Assembly: GCA_002343075.1 (NCBI GenBank)
Contig: DDRH01000010.1
Span: forward strand, 31,086 to 95,085
DNA: 64,000 bases
Reading direction: 5' to 3'
From: Phycisphaerales bacterium UBA2421
GTDB taxonomy: Bacteria; Planctomycetota; Phycisphaerae; Tepidisphaerales; Tepidisphaeraceae
The position numbers were made by a program, and so were the translations under genes. Shown here piece by piece: positions 53,445 to 63,263 of this stretch. Below the pieces are notes generated by a model. It was not told where the DNA came from, did no database searches, and saw nothing but the letters and a program-made list of their open reading frames with translations. Position 1 is the first letter of the stretch, and the number at the start of each line of letters is the position of its first letter.

Positions 53445-54551
53445 ATGCGCCGACTCTTTCTAAAATCATGCGAACCGGGCGACATACTTGACGATGTCTA
53501 TGTGCTTTCCAACAAGCAGCTTTCCGCCACCGCCAACGGGAAACATTTCATCAAAGGCTTCATCTCCGACCGAACCGCGCAGCTGACTGCGCGCATGTGG
53601 AATGCCACGCGTGAGATTTTTAACTACCTGCCTGACAATGGATTCGTGAAAATTCGGGCGAGGGTTGAAAACTATCAGAACAATTTGCAGGTGATCATCG
53701 AGTCGGTCGGCCCGGCGATTGAGGGCAGCTACGACATTGCCGACTTGCTGCCGACAACAGAAAAAGACATTCCGCAAATGCTGGCAAAGGTGGATGAGCT
53801 GCTTGGCAGCGTGCAGAACCGGCACGTCGCGGCACTGTTGCAGGCATATCTGGATGATAAGGAGCTGATGGGAAATTTCGCACGCGCCCCCGCGGCGATG
53901 AGCTTCCATCATGCATACATCGGCGGGCTGCTCGAGCACACACTTAACGCGCTCGAAGTGGCCGATGCTGTCGTGAAGTTTTACCCCGGGCTTAACCGCG
54001 ATCTGGTCCTGGCGGGTGTGTTTCTTCACGACATCGCCAAGACGTGGGAGCTAAGTTACGTCACCGCCTTTGGTTACACCGATGGTGGCCAACTGGTAGG
54101 GCACATTGTTAAAAGCGCCATGTGGGTCGAGGAGAAAGCCAAGGCGGCCGAAGTGACGCTCGGGGAGACGATTCCGCGCAACCTCATCGATGTCTTGCAG
54201 CACATCATTCTGTCGCATCACGGCGAGTATGAGTTTGGCTCACCCCGGCTGCCCAGCACGCCGGAAGCGATCGCTGTGCACATGATTGAGAACATGGATG
54301 CGAAGTTGATGATGAGCCTCGGCGTCACCCGCGGCGAAGGCGTTTCTGAAGGGAATTGGACGGAGTACCAAAAGGCGTTTAATGGCAAGCTATATCGCCC
54401 CGATGTTGCCCCCGCCGATGCTCCGCTGACAGAGGCACTCCCGATTGTCGGCCCAGCGCCAACCCGCTCGCCAGCCGCTGAAACGCCGGCTTCGGGCAAC
54501 GTGCAGATCAGCAACCCACTGTTCGCTGCCAGCGCGCCGCGAAACAAATGA
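53445..54551 (+). CDS. HD-domain 3'-5' exoribonuclease, YhaM-like
   Basis: A 368-residue protein: N-terminal OB-fold (GFISDRTAQLTARMWNATREI...VKIRARVENYQNNLQVIIESV) and a C-terminal HD domain with FHHAYIGGLLEHTLNALEVA, AGVFLHDIAKTWEL and HIILSHHGEYEFGSP, the YhaM pattern. YhaM degrades RNA from the 3' end. The last 50 residues are a Pro/Ala tail. Promoter and start are as described above. Function by family. Confidence 0.88.
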   Translation: MRRLFLKSCEPGDILDDVYVLSNKQLSATANGKHFIKGFISDRTAQLTARMWNATREIFNYLPDNGFVKIRARVENYQNNLQVIIESVGPAIEGSYDIADLLPTTEKDIPQMLAKVDELLGSVQNRHVAALLQAYLDDKELMGNFARAPAAMSFHHAYIGGLLEHTLNALEVADAVVKFYPGLNRDLVLAGVFLHDIAKTWELSYVTAFGYTDGGQLVGHIVKSAMWVEEKAKAAEVTLGETIPRNLIDVLQHIILSHHGEYEFGSPRLPSTPEAIAVHMIENMDAKLMMSLGVTRGEGVSEGNWTEYQKAFNGKLYRPDVAPADAPLTEALPIVGPAPTRSPAAETPASGNVQISNPLFAASAPRNK

Positions 54552-54629
54552 ACGGACGTCCAGCGCACACATTCACGCCCTAGGACATCGCTTCTCTGCC
54601 GAGCCTTGCCGCCTGTAGAAGACGCTACC

Positions 54630-55757
54630 CTACGCGGAGTGGTTACTGGCATCGGCCGCGAGTTGCTCCGATGCCTCAGCGAGGAATTCTTCGGCACGCG
54701 CGATTGCTTCGGCTTCCGTCTGGGTGCGCTCGCGCACGCTGACGAGTGAGCGAAACGGATGTTCAAGCCGATCATCGTAACACCCGAAGATCGCAGCACA
54801 CGGCACGGCAGCCTCCCGGCATGCTGCGGCCACGCGAACGGGCATTTTACCTGCCATGCTGGCTGCATCGAATCGGCCCTCGCCGGTGATACACAAGTCG
54901 GCACCGCGGAGGCGATCGCGCAGGCGCGTGGCATCGATGGTAAGTTCGGCGCCAGGCCGCATCCCTGCTGCAAAAAATGCCATCATCCCGAAGCCCAACC
55001 CACCCGCGGCACCGGCCCCCGGCCGCAGAGCGATGTCTTCTACATTGCAGCGGATTGCAAGTAATCTCAGCCACTCATCAAACAGGTTGATTTGCGCGTC
55101 GGTCGCGCCCTTTTGTCTCCCAAACACGCGCGCCGCCCCGGTGTCACCGAAAAGCGGGTTTGATACATCGCATGCAACCGTGATCTCAATGCCCGATAGC
55201 TTGTCGCCACGGTGCGACTTGATGCGCACCACGCGAGGCAAGTCTCGGCCGCACAGTGGCTCGGTGAGACTGGTCGGCTCACCGCCATCGAGCAGTACCG
55301 GCAGACCGGCCGCGTGGCAGCAGCCGATGCCTCCGTCGATCGTCGCACTACCCCCGATTCCGAGGACGATTCTCCGGCACCCAGCCTCCACCGCGGCCAG
55401 CAGAAGTTCGCCTGTCCCGAAAGTGGTGGTGGCTTCCGGATTGTGGTCGCGAACGTCGGTCAGCAGTTCAATGCCCGATGCGCTGCTCATCTCGAGGACC
55501 GCCGTCAGATCGGGAAGCATCCCAAACGTCGCATCGACCTTCATTTCGGGCAGGGGGCCGGTGACGCGCCGGGTGACGCGCTCGCCACCGCAGGCGCGAA
55601 GCATCGTATCAACAAATCCCTCGCCACCGTCGGACATTGGGCAGCAATCAATAACTGCATCGGGGCGCGCTCTCCGGACGCCAATTGCCATCGCATCAGC
55701 CACGCGCACGGCGGAGAGGCAATTCTTGAACTTGTCAGGGGCAAGCACGACTCTCAT
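54630..55757 (-). CDS. glxK: Glycerate kinase (GlxK/GarK family)
   Basis: A 375-residue glycerate 2-kinase of the GarK/GlxK type: VVLAPDKFKNCLSAVRVADAMAIG, CPMSDGGEGF, VLEMSSASGIELL, GTGELLLAAVEAG.RRIVLGIGGSATIDGGIG and the late ITGEGRFDAASMAGK. It converts glycerate to 2-phosphoglycerate. It starts 33 nt after the HtrA stop on the same strand, so the two are likely co-transcribed. A Gfo/Idh gene lies upstream on the other strand. Confidence 0.93.
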   Translation of the reverse strand: MRVVLAPDKFKNCLSAVRVADAMAIGVRRARPDAVIDCCPMSDGGEGFVDTMLRACGGERVTRRVTGPLPEMKVDATFGMLPDLTAVLEMSSASGIELLTDVRDHNPEATTTFGTGELLLAAVEAGCRRIVLGIGGSATIDGGIGCCHAAGLPVLLDGGEPTSLTEPLCGRDLPRVVRIKSHRGDKLSGIEITVACDVSNPLFGDTGAARVFGRQKGATDAQINLFDEWLRLLAIRCNVEDIALRPGAGAAGGLGFGMMAFFAAGMRPGAELTIDATRLRDRLRGADLCITGEGRFDAASMAGKMPVRVAAACREAAVPCAAIFGCYDDRLEHPFRSLVSVRERTQTEAEAIARAEEFLAEASEQLAADASNHSA

Positions 55758-55790
55758 CGGTGCGAAACCAATATCTGCGGCGACTGCTGG

Positions 55791-57095
55791 CTACAATGTC
55801 ACAAAAATCGACCCCACGGCGTTCTGGCGCACCACGCCGAAACGGATGCGCCCCGATTGCGGCAGGGCGTTCATCAATCCCGAAAAGTCACTTTCATTGC
55901 GGACGATGTATCGCCCGATCTGCACAATCACATCGCCCGGCTGCACCCCGGCCCGGGCAGCGGGGGAGCGCGCTAGCACCTCCATCACCAGCATGCCATT
56001 CTCGACAGGAATGCCATACTTCTGCGAAAGCGCCGGTGTGAGCATCTCAAGCTTCAGCCCCAACCGATCGCGCGCAACCGCCAGGCCCTCGGGAAGCGGT
56101 AACTGCCTGGCCGCGACGGTTTCCGTGCTGCCGTCGATCAGCTCGATGCTCACCTGATCACCGTCGCTTAACTTCAACAGTTGCACATACGCATCGAGGA
56201 TATCGCGCACCTCGCGGCCATTCACCTTCTTCACGGCTTTGCCGCCGAGCGTCACCTCCGGTGTGACCGTTGCCGGCGCCGCTAGCGCGCGCCGTTCGGT
56301 CAGTTGCAGCGGAAGATCGAGCTTGGCCGTCTGTTTAGGCGATAGCAACTCCGGAATGAGATCGCGAAGCGTGTTGACCTGAATCGCAAAGCCGATGTTC
56401 TGCGCGTCGCCCCGGATGGCAGTGTTGATGCCGATCACCTGCCCATATGCGTTCAGCAACGGCCCGCCGGAGTTGCCGGGATTGATCGCTGCATCGGTCT
56501 GCAACACGTCCTTCAGCGATATCTGCTGGTTGATGGGCAGCTCTCGGTGTAAGGCGCTGACAATTCCTGTGCTCACACTATGCGAGTAGCCGAGCGGGTT
56601 GCCGACTGCGATCACCGGCTCGCCGATCATCAGGTCGCTGCTATCGCCGAGCGGAAGTGTGGGGAACGGCCCCGTCTCCCCGATTTTCAGCACAGCAAGG
56701 TCCGCCTCGGCATCAGAGCTGATCACCTCCGCGGGTAGTTTGCGACCGTCGGCCAGCTCGATCGTCACGGTGCGCGCGCGGTCGATCACATGATGGTTCG
56801 TAATCACATACCCATCGGGATGCGCAATGAAACCGCTGCCCAGCGAGCCGGCATCGCGCTCGACGATCTGCCCCGGCCCGAACTGTTCAAAGAACGGATC
56901 GCCCCCAAACGCGCTGACGCGCTGACGCACACGCTTGGTCGCCGAGATGTTCACAACCGCGTCTTTGGTTTTCTCAAACACACCGACGGTAACGGTCTTG
57001 CGAAGGTTGATAGCTTCGGGTGGCTCGGCTTGTGCAACAAGCGCACAAGCCGCGATGCCCGCGACGGCGGCAATGGATTTGATCATGGTATTCAT
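55791..57095 (-). CDS. HtrA/DegP-like serine protease with PDZ domains
   Basis: A 434-residue periplasmic protease: signal peptide ending near AQA, trypsin fold with His102 (TNHHVI), Asp132 (EADLAVLKIG) and Ser209 (NPGNSGGP), then two PDZ-like domains, the second with KYGIPVENGMLVMEVLARSPAARAGVQPGDVI. It should cut or chaperone misfolded envelope proteins. AGGAGG lies only 3 nt before ATG 57095; an ATG at 57086 has a better spacing. Confidence 0.93.
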   Translation of the reverse strand: MNTMIKSIAAVAGIAACALVAQAEPPEAINLRKTVTVGVFEKTKDAVVNISATKRVRQRVSAFGGDPFFEQFGPGQIVERDAGSLGSGFIAHPDGYVITNHHVIDRARTVTIELADGRKLPAEVISSDAEADLAVLKIGETGPFPTLPLGDSSDLMIGEPVIAVGNPLGYSHSVSTGIVSALHRELPINQQISLKDVLQTDAAINPGNSGGPLLNAYGQVIGINTAIRGDAQNIGFAIQVNTLRDLIPELLSPKQTAKLDLPLQLTERRALAAPATVTPEVTLGGKAVKKVNGREVRDILDAYVQLLKLSDGDQVSIELIDGSTETVAARQLPLPEGLAVARDRLGLKLEMLTPALSQKYGIPVENGMLVMEVLARSPAARAGVQPGDVIVQIGRYIVRNESDFSGLMNALPQSGRIRFGVVRQNAVGSIFVTL

Positions 57096-57144
57096 CTTCC
57101 TCCTACACGCTTCAACCCCGGAAAAGTTCTACCTGCATATTAGC

Positions 57145-57254
57145 GCCGATCAACGCGGATTTTTCAAAGGAACGCCCGAGATTCGAGAACGCGCCGCACC
57201 GCTTTGCAAAGTCTGCCTCTTTCATCTGCGTTCATCTGCGTTAATCTGCGGCGG
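57145..57254. repeat. Intergenic repeat with three TTCATCTGCG-type units and an inverted partner
   Basis: Three 10-nt units (57221-57250: TTCATCTGCG twice, then TTAATCTGCG) lie just before the Gfo/Idh gene. About 60-75 nt upstream, GCCGATCAACGCGGATTTT (57145-57163) resembles their reverse complement. The same repeat type appears, degenerate, inside the start of the SBP gene (about 22160-22190). Confidence 0.7.
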
Positions 57255-57284
57255 TTGAACCGTCTAAGCTGGAGAATAGTAGGG

Positions 57285-58469
57285 ATGAAACCAATCAACA
57301 TATGCCTTGTCGGTCAGAAGTTCATGGGCCGGACCCACAGCAATGCGTTTCTGAAAGTCGGCAAGTTCTTTGATTGCCCGCGCGACCCCGTCATGCACAC
57401 CATCTGCGGGCGCAACCTCGCCGAGCTGCGCGAGTTTCAGTCGCGATGGGGATGGAAGCACGCCACCACCGACTGGCGCGCCGCGGTGACCGACGCGCAG
57501 ATTCATTTGGTCGACATCGGCACACCCAACCACCTTCACAAAGAGATGGCCATCGCCGCGCTCGAGGCCGGCAAGCACGTTGCCTGCGAAAAGCCGCTCG
57601 CCGGCACGCTCGCCGATGCCCGCGACATGCTCGTCGCGGCGAGGCGCGCCAAGCAGAGCAAGACGTTCGTCTGGTACAACTACCGCCGCTGCCCCGCGGT
57701 GGCGTTGGCGCATCAACTCGCGCGCGCCGGCAGGCTCGGCCGCATCTACCATGTGCGGGCGCACTACCTGCAGGACTGGGGCGGGCCTGACGTGCCGCTA
57801 CTCTGGCGATTCCAAAAGAAATACGCCGGCAGCGGGGCACATGGCGACCTCAATGCCCACATTATCGACATGGCCCGCTTCATCACCGGCGATGAAATCA
57901 CCGAAGTCGTCGGCTCCATCGCTGAAACGTTTATCAAAGAGCGCGCCATCGTCGACGAAGGCCCCCGCGGCGGAATCGCCGGCGGCACGCGCGGCGCAAA
58001 ACGCAAAGGCAAAGGCGATGTCGATGATGCCGTGCTTTTTCTCGCTCGCTTCAAGCAAGGCGCCATCGCCACTTTTGAAGCCACGCGCCTCGCCACCGGC
58101 AACCAGAACAAAAACGGCATCGAAATCAACGGCGACAAGGGCAGCATTCGCTTCAACTTCGAAGACATGAACTACCTCGACTACTACGACGCCACCGCCG
58201 AGCGCAAGGTTCAGGGGTGGACGCGCATCATGGCCACCCACGCCCCCGATCACCCCTACGCCGGCAACTGGTGGCCGGACGCGCACATCCTCGGCTACGA
58301 ACACGGCTTCATCAACCAGACCGCCGACATGCTCAACATCATCGCCGGCAAAAAACCCGTCGTGCCCATGCCCGATTTCGAAGACGCCTACAAAACGCAA
58401 CAAGTGCTGGAGGCCGCCATCGTCAGCGCCGAAGATCGCCGGGCGGTGAAGACCGCGGAGATGGAATGA
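57285..58469 (+). CDS. Gfo/Idh/MocA-family oxidoreductase
   Basis: A 394-residue NAD(P)-dependent sugar oxidoreductase: N-terminal Rossmann INICLVGQKFMGRTHSNAF, GTPNHLHKEMAIAALEAGKHVACEKPLAGTLADARDML with the catalytic-site EKP, FVWYNYRRCPAVALAHQL and GDLNAHIIDMARFI. The glycine motif (VGQKFMG) departs from the usual GxGxxG. ATG 57285 is used; the frame continues into repeat sequence upstream. Substrate unknown. Confidence 0.9.
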   Translation: MKPINICLVGQKFMGRTHSNAFLKVGKFFDCPRDPVMHTICGRNLAELREFQSRWGWKHATTDWRAAVTDAQIHLVDIGTPNHLHKEMAIAALEAGKHVACEKPLAGTLADARDMLVAARRAKQSKTFVWYNYRRCPAVALAHQLARAGRLGRIYHVRAHYLQDWGGPDVPLLWRFQKKYAGSGAHGDLNAHIIDMARFITGDEITEVVGSIAETFIKERAIVDEGPRGGIAGGTRGAKRKGKGDVDDAVLFLARFKQGAIATFEATRLATGNQNKNGIEINGDKGSIRFNFEDMNYLDYYDATAERKVQGWTRIMATHAPDHPYAGNWWPDAHILGYEHGFINQTADMLNIIAGKKPVVPMPDFEDAYKTQQVLEAAIVSAEDRRAVKTAEME

Positions 58470-58486
58470 AGGCGTGCCGACACGCC

Positions 58487-58588
58487 GGGGAAGAGGCACG
58501 GAGGCATATAGGGAGATGGGGAGATAGGGAGATAGGCACGGGGGCACAGAGGCACGAAGGCACAGAGGCGGAGAGGCACGGAGGGACG
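58487..58588. repeat. Low-complexity GGCACAGAGG/GGGAGATA tandem repeats
   Basis: After the oxidoreductase stop, short GGGAGATA units (three, near 58510-58540) and GGCAC[AG]GAGG-type units extend to about 58588. This is a simple intergenic repeat, and it borders the truncated ORF below. Confidence 0.7.
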
Positions 58589-58590
58589 GG

Positions 58591-58791
58591 CTAGAAAACG
58601 AGCGAGGCCGGCAGTCTGAGGCTCGCCGCCTGCAGCTTCGTGCTGCAGTCCTGCTGCTTCGTCACGAACTCCGAACTGATCACCTTAGTCACCCCAAACG
58701 CCTCAGGCGTCGCATCGATCAACGCCCCAAAATTGACCGCCCACGCCCGCAACGCCTCATCCTTCTTGGGCAGATAATCCTTGATCGCCAT
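58591..58791 (-). pseudogene. Truncated small planctomycete-type protein (N-terminal remnant)
   Basis: 66 residues beginning MAIKDYLPKKDEALRAWAVNFGALIDATPEAFGVTKV. From memory this opening matches a family of ~200-residue hypothetical proteins in planctomycetes that start with a DxLPxxDxxFxxW...NF pattern. Here the similarity fades around residue 50 and the frame ends at the GGCACAGAGG repeat, so it looks like a cut-off remnant. ATG 58791 is chosen over 58842. Function unknown. Confidence 0.5.
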
Positions 58792-59197
58792 GTCGCATCC
58801 TTCCCTTTCTAATAGAAAAAGGACAGGCGACACGAGGCCCACGCGGGCCGAGATATCGCCTTATCTTGGAGGTATCGGGTGGATGCGGAGACGAGTTAAC
58901 TCCTCACAAGAGAATTCGCCGGATGAATGTGAAATCTCTCGCCGAAAACCCCGCTGCCACTCGCCGGAACATCCGTTTCGAAATCGGCCGATCGGCCGCA
59001 AATGCTTCAACTCCGACTTGACAAACGTCCGCTCCGCGCGCGATCATCGAGATGTCAGTCGAGCGACCCGACCCGACCCGCCGGCTCGGCTGCCAAGGGT
59101 TCTTGACGCGTCGGCACCGACCTCTCGGCGCACAGCATCAGCGGCATCGGCGACCCACCAATGCCGCAGGGTTCAACGGGGCCTCGGGGCGTGAAGG
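58792..59197 (+). promoter_or_regulatory. Upstream region of the surface protein with 14-bp palindrome
   Basis: About 400 nt without a supported gene. Seen: a perfect 14-bp palindrome CGGCCGATCGGCCG (58985-58998), a TTGACA (59018-59023) with a weak GATCAT 18 nt later, and no other clear signal. It may carry the promoter of the surface protein. Confidence 0.35.
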
Positions 59198-62100
59198 GTG
59201 GTTCTTGTGTTCTCGGCTTTCTTCAATTCATCGGCGGCAAAGATGTGCTCGTTGTTCCGTCCGTCCGTCAGCAACGGGCATGCCTTTGATCCAAGAAATC
59301 GGGCCGCTATGGCCGTATTTAGCACCGATTTCCTGGAGTCTCGCCTCCACTTCGGGTTTTCAGATTTCAGCTATGGCAACGGGGGCTTCATTACGACCGA
59401 TATCGGGACGAGTTCGACCGACACTGTGTTCGACGTGGCGATCCAGCCAGATTTCAAGTCGGTGGTTGTTGGAAGCACGGGCAACGACTTTGCCATCGCG
59501 CGATACAGCAGCGATAGTTCATTGGACGAGGCTTTTGATACCGACGGCAAACTTGTACTGAATCTCGGCGGCACCGACATTGCACACGGTGTTGCGGTCC
59601 AACCCGACGCAAAGATTGTCGTGGTTGGTGAATCCGCCGGAAACTGGGCGTTGACCCGCCTGAATGAGGACGGTTCACTGGACACTACGTTCGACAGCGA
59701 CGGTAAGGTCTTCACTGACCTCGGCGCGAGCATTGACACGGCGTGGAGCGTTGTTCTCGATCCCGCGACAAACAAGATTTATGCTGCTGGGATTGGTGGC
59801 GACACCGGCGGGAACCCATATGTGGTCATCTGCCGCTACAACACCAACGGATCACTCGACACCAGCTGGGATGGAGATGGTAAAAAGTACACTGGGTTCG
59901 CAAGCGACAACTGCGCGTATTCGATTCAACTCGATGGCAAAGTTGTAATCGCCGGAAAGCTCAACGGAAACTTCCTTATCGCGCGCTACAACACGAATGG
60001 CACGTTTGACACGTCATTTGATGGTGACGGAAGGCAAAGCGTCGACTTCGGAACATCCTCTGACAGCGGTTATGGCTTGGCCGTTCAAAGCGACGGAAAG
60101 CTCGTCGTTGCTGGGGTGAAAGGCACGGGTTCCAGTGGTCAGTTCGCGCTCGCCCGGCTGAACACCAACGGATCGTTGGATAGCACGTTTGGCTCGAGTG
60201 GAACGGTAACCACAAGCTTCACCGGTGGTAACGCCGCCGCATATGATGTGCGCGTCCTTGCCGACGGCCGAATCGTTGCCGTGGGTGGCGCGAATTCCGA
60301 CTTTGCAATCGCCAAGTACAATTCAAACGGTACGCTCGACACAACGTTCGATACCGACGGCCTGGCGACGCTTGACCTCGGCGCTACCGAGTTTATCCGC
60401 GCTGGAGATATCGACGGCGAAGGGGTTCTTACGGTAGCTGGTTCGTCGGGTTCAGATTTCGCACATTCGCGTGCCTACGTTGATCGACTGGTCGCCGCAA
60501 CGGCGCCCAGCGCGTCGTCGACAGCTCCGTCGACGCTGCTTCTCAATTGGAGTGACGGCAATTTGGGCGAGTCGTCGTGGCGCGTCGAGCGTGACGCCTC
60601 TTCAACGTTTCCAGCTCCAGAGTCGATCCTAACTGGGAAAATGTATGAGGCAGAATGGCTCGACGGCGAATTGGAGGAAGGACACATCTATTATTATCGA
60701 TTGACCGCGTTAAGCCCCAGCACTTCCTCAAGCGTATCATCCGCTTTCGCTGGTATTGCCGGTCCACAAAACGCGGGTTCATTTTTCATCGCCAACGGTG
60801 TGAACGCGCTTGATCGCGTTCTGACTTGGGATCAACCGTCCATCGCGTCCTACGGTGCGGTCGAACTAGAGCGATCCACGGCGTCTGATTTCTCGCAGAA
60901 TCTCACGACCATTTCCGTGTCGTCCGGTGCGATCACCGTGACCGACACATTGCCTGCGGCAGGCGACTATTACTACCGCATTCGGCGAGTTGGCAGCGGC
61001 ACCAACGCACTTACTGGGCTGACGATTTCCGCAGCCTCGGAGTACGAGTACGTGTCGACTAGCGACACCGCAAGCAGAAACACGGTGACAGCGCCGATCA
61101 CGCTCGTTCGCGACGATCTCTATTCGCGTTCCGGGGTAAGTGATCTTGCTCCGGATGGAAGTCGATACATCCTCGTTGGCGATGGTAACTCGCTTCATTT
61201 CAGTGGGGTCGGCACCAACACCAATACCCAGCAAAACAAGAGTTGGTTCGCGAATCAGACAGATGAGTCTGTCCGTCCCCAAGCAGATATCAACTGGTCA
61301 ATTACGACCACCCCGGGTGGTACCAACGTCGTGAGCTACCGCGGATACAACGCTGCTCATATCTTCTCAGGCGTCGGAAATCAGTACAAAATCGCGATGA
61401 ACATCACTCCTGCGGGGGGCACGCTGCTTCAACCTGTGTCCGGCCAGGCCGAAACGGCAACCGTGTACGTTCGCGTGGTCGCCAACGCGCGCGACTCGGC
61501 TAATCGGACGATTTATGTCGCAGGCGATCAGGATACGGGCGCACACTCAGAGTCGGATTTCACTCCCACAGGTCCAACCCAGACTCCGCCAGACCCCGAG
61601 CGCGGCCTGCTCGATGCCAAACCGATCAAACTTCGAGACCTTCAACGGTTCTGTTTCAAACGCGGGTTTACACAGGATTTCAAAATTCTTTTCAAACGGA
61701 ATCGCACTTTCAACTTTCAGCTGCGCAATCCGTATTCGGGCGGTAGTGGAACCGCTGACGTTGCTTTTCAACCGTTTCGCTTGACCAACATCGGAAGCGG
61801 GGGTGTCAGCTCACCGGCGTTTACAAACGTGCTGATTAGTGCGTACGGCTCCGGAGCGCTTCCTCTCCCAACATTCGATCTGCGCGCTGGTACGACGTTC
61901 AGCGCACTTGAGTACGCTGCAAATGGGAACAATCAATTCATCGACATCAACTCTATTCGGATGCTCGGTTCACTCGCGATTTCAGCCGACAAGAAGACGA
62001 TCAATCCGCGCGGGCAGGTGCTGAACCCACGCGGTTCCGTCCTTTCGATATCGAGCGTCAAGTACGACCATGTGAATTTTGGAGTGAACACCAATCACAG

Positions 62101-63232
62101 TTCGCTAAATGGGTTCCTCATTCAGAACGTCGAGACCGTTTCTAGTCCGAACAGTTCAGAACTTGGACCGACAGGCAACTACTTTGCATACCTCGCAGGT
62201 GGATCGAATGTTTTTATCAACAAGTGCAAGACGGGAGACACGCTGCAGAAGGATCACAACATGCGGCTGTTCGCCGACCGCCTGACGATTGCCGATTGCG
62301 ATCTGCGAAACGTCACGGATTGGAGTAGGTTCATCGGTCAACTTGATAAGGATCATCTGGACGATGGAAACACGAGCGGCGCAGACCGAAAAGGAATGCA
62401 TACCATTCGACTGAACGACGGCGATTACATTTGGGCCACGGGAAATCGCATCACCGGTGGTCAGATTTATGTGGGCAAGTTCGAGAGGGGCAATAATACG
62501 ACGTTCAGCGATGGAATCGTCAAGTACTTCGTTTTTGAGCGCAATCGGGTTTTGGCGGACAGCAATGAGACTAATGCCGATTTCATTCGCCAGCCCGAAG
62601 CAACGCCCGGGACAACGGGCGCGTACAGCTACAAAATCAACGACGCTAGAATTTTCATCAATGTCAAAGGCAACAGCAGCGGAGCGAAATTTGGCGTGTT
62701 GCGCAACAACCTGATTGAAAGCACGAATTCACCCTATGGGGTCGTTCAGATGCGCGTCAACGACGACGCGAACTACAAGTTCCTGCAGAACACCATCCGC
62801 TACCGGGGAGACGTTGGAACACCGGATTCATTCTTGAGGCTGGAGCGCCTTGGAACCGGCGACGGCGATTGCGCCATCTATGGGAATCTATTCGCTGAAG
62901 CTCCCAATGGCACGAAGGCAGTCAGACTGAGCGGGACCAATGCTCTGGCAGCCATTACGACCGGGAGCACCGTTCTAAAGGGCCACAACGTATTCGACTC
63001 CGCTTCCGCCTACATGGTCGGAACATCTACACCGACCTTGTCAAGCTGGAACGCACTCGGTGGAAGCGCCGATTTCGAGGCCGAGGCGACGATCGCGCGA
63101 CTCACCGCAGTTCCGACACTCGTGAGCGGAGCCATTGAACGCAATTTTGATGTCGTCGGTGTCATCGACGACTTCGATGGGGGCACAGCGCGTCCGACAA
63201 CAGGGCGGACTGCCGGTGCGTACGAGTTATAG
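59198..63232 (+). CDS. Large cell-surface protein with delta-60 repeats and beta-helix
   Basis: Up to 1344 residues. N-terminal region with FLESRLHFGFSDFSYGNGG (about 45-63), a planctomycete LESR-type secretion motif. Residues about 63-430 are delta-60-type repeats (units such as IARYSSDSSLDEAFDTDGK, LTRLNEDGSLDTTFDSDGK, LARLNTNGSLDSTFGSSG, each ~50 residues), predicted to form a propeller. Then two FN3-like domains, a beta region, and a right-handed parallel beta-helix (about 880-1320). It starts with GTG 59198; ATGs at 59243 and 59309 are alternatives. Function unknown: adhesin or polysaccharide-active surface protein. Confidence 0.8.
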   Translation: MVLVFSAFFNSSAAKMCSLFRPSVSNGHAFDPRNRAAMAVFSTDFLESRLHFGFSDFSYGNGGFITTDIGTSSTDTVFDVAIQPDFKSVVVGSTGNDFAIARYSSDSSLDEAFDTDGKLVLNLGGTDIAHGVAVQPDAKIVVVGESAGNWALTRLNEDGSLDTTFDSDGKVFTDLGASIDTAWSVVLDPATNKIYAAGIGGDTGGNPYVVICRYNTNGSLDTSWDGDGKKYTGFASDNCAYSIQLDGKVVIAGKLNGNFLIARYNTNGTFDTSFDGDGRQSVDFGTSSDSGYGLAVQSDGKLVVAGVKGTGSSGQFALARLNTNGSLDSTFGSSGTVTTSFTGGNAAAYDVRVLADGRIVAVGGANSDFAIAKYNSNGTLDTTFDTDGLATLDLGATEFIRAGDIDGEGVLTVAGSSGSDFAHSRAYVDRLVAATAPSASSTAPSTLLLNWSDGNLGESSWRVERDASSTFPAPESILTGKMYEAEWLDGELEEGHIYYYRLTALSPSTSSSVSSAFAGIAGPQNAGSFFIANGVNALDRVLTWDQPSIASYGAVELERSTASDFSQNLTTISVSSGAITVTDTLPAAGDYYYRIRRVGSGTNALTGLTISAASEYEYVSTSDTASRNTVTAPITLVRDDLYSRSGVSDLAPDGSRYILVGDGNSLHFSGVGTNTNTQQNKSWFANQTDESVRPQADINWSITTTPGGTNVVSYRGYNAAHIFSGVGNQYKIAMNITPAGGTLLQPVSGQAETATVYVRVVANARDSANRTIYVAGDQDTGAHSESDFTPTGPTQTPPDPERGLLDAKPIKLRDLQRFCFKRGFTQDFKILFKRNRTFNFQLRNPYSGGSGTADVAFQPFRLTNIGSGGVSSPAFTNVLISAYGSGALPLPTFDLRAGTTFSALEYAANGNNQFIDINSIRMLGSLAISADKKTINPRGQVLNPRGSVLSISSVKYDHVNFGVNTNHSSLNGFLIQNVETVSSPNSSELGPTGNYFAYLAGGSNVFINKCKTGDTLQKDHNMRLFADRLTIADCDLRNVTDWSRFIGQLDKDHLDDGNTSGADRKGMHTIRLNDGDYIWATGNRITGGQIYVGKFERGNNTTFSDGIVKYFVFERNRVLADSNETNADFIRQPEATPGTTGAYSYKINDARIFINVKGNSSGAKFGVLRNNLIESTNSPYGVVQMRVNDDANYKFLQNTIRYRGDVGTPDSFLRLERLGTGDGDCAIYGNLFAEAPNGTKAVRLSGTNALAAITTGSTVLKGHNVFDSASAYMVGTSTPTLSSWNALGGSADFEAEATIARLTAVPTLVSGAIERNFDVVGVIDDFDGGTARPTTGRTAGAYEL

Positions 63233-63263
63233 TCGTTCTTAGATTTCGATCTGGGTTAGAATC

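Noticed and set aside
54856..56157. 433-codon plus-strand frame opposite glxK and htrA.
   Set aside because: Spans two well-supported opposite-strand genes and has low-complexity Ser/Pro/Arg composition.
57221..57250. TTGAAC at 57255-57260 before the Gfo/Idh gene as a promoter.
   Set aside because: No acceptable -10 at 16-18 nt downstream that leaves room before ATG 57285.
58487..58588. Short direct repeats considered as a CRISPR array.
   Set aside because: Units are 8-10 nt, degenerate and contiguous, without spacers or cas genes.
59052..59561. 169-codon frame overlapping the start of the large surface protein.
   Set aside because: Arg/Ser-rich, no motif, and it overlaps the delta-60 repeats in another frame.
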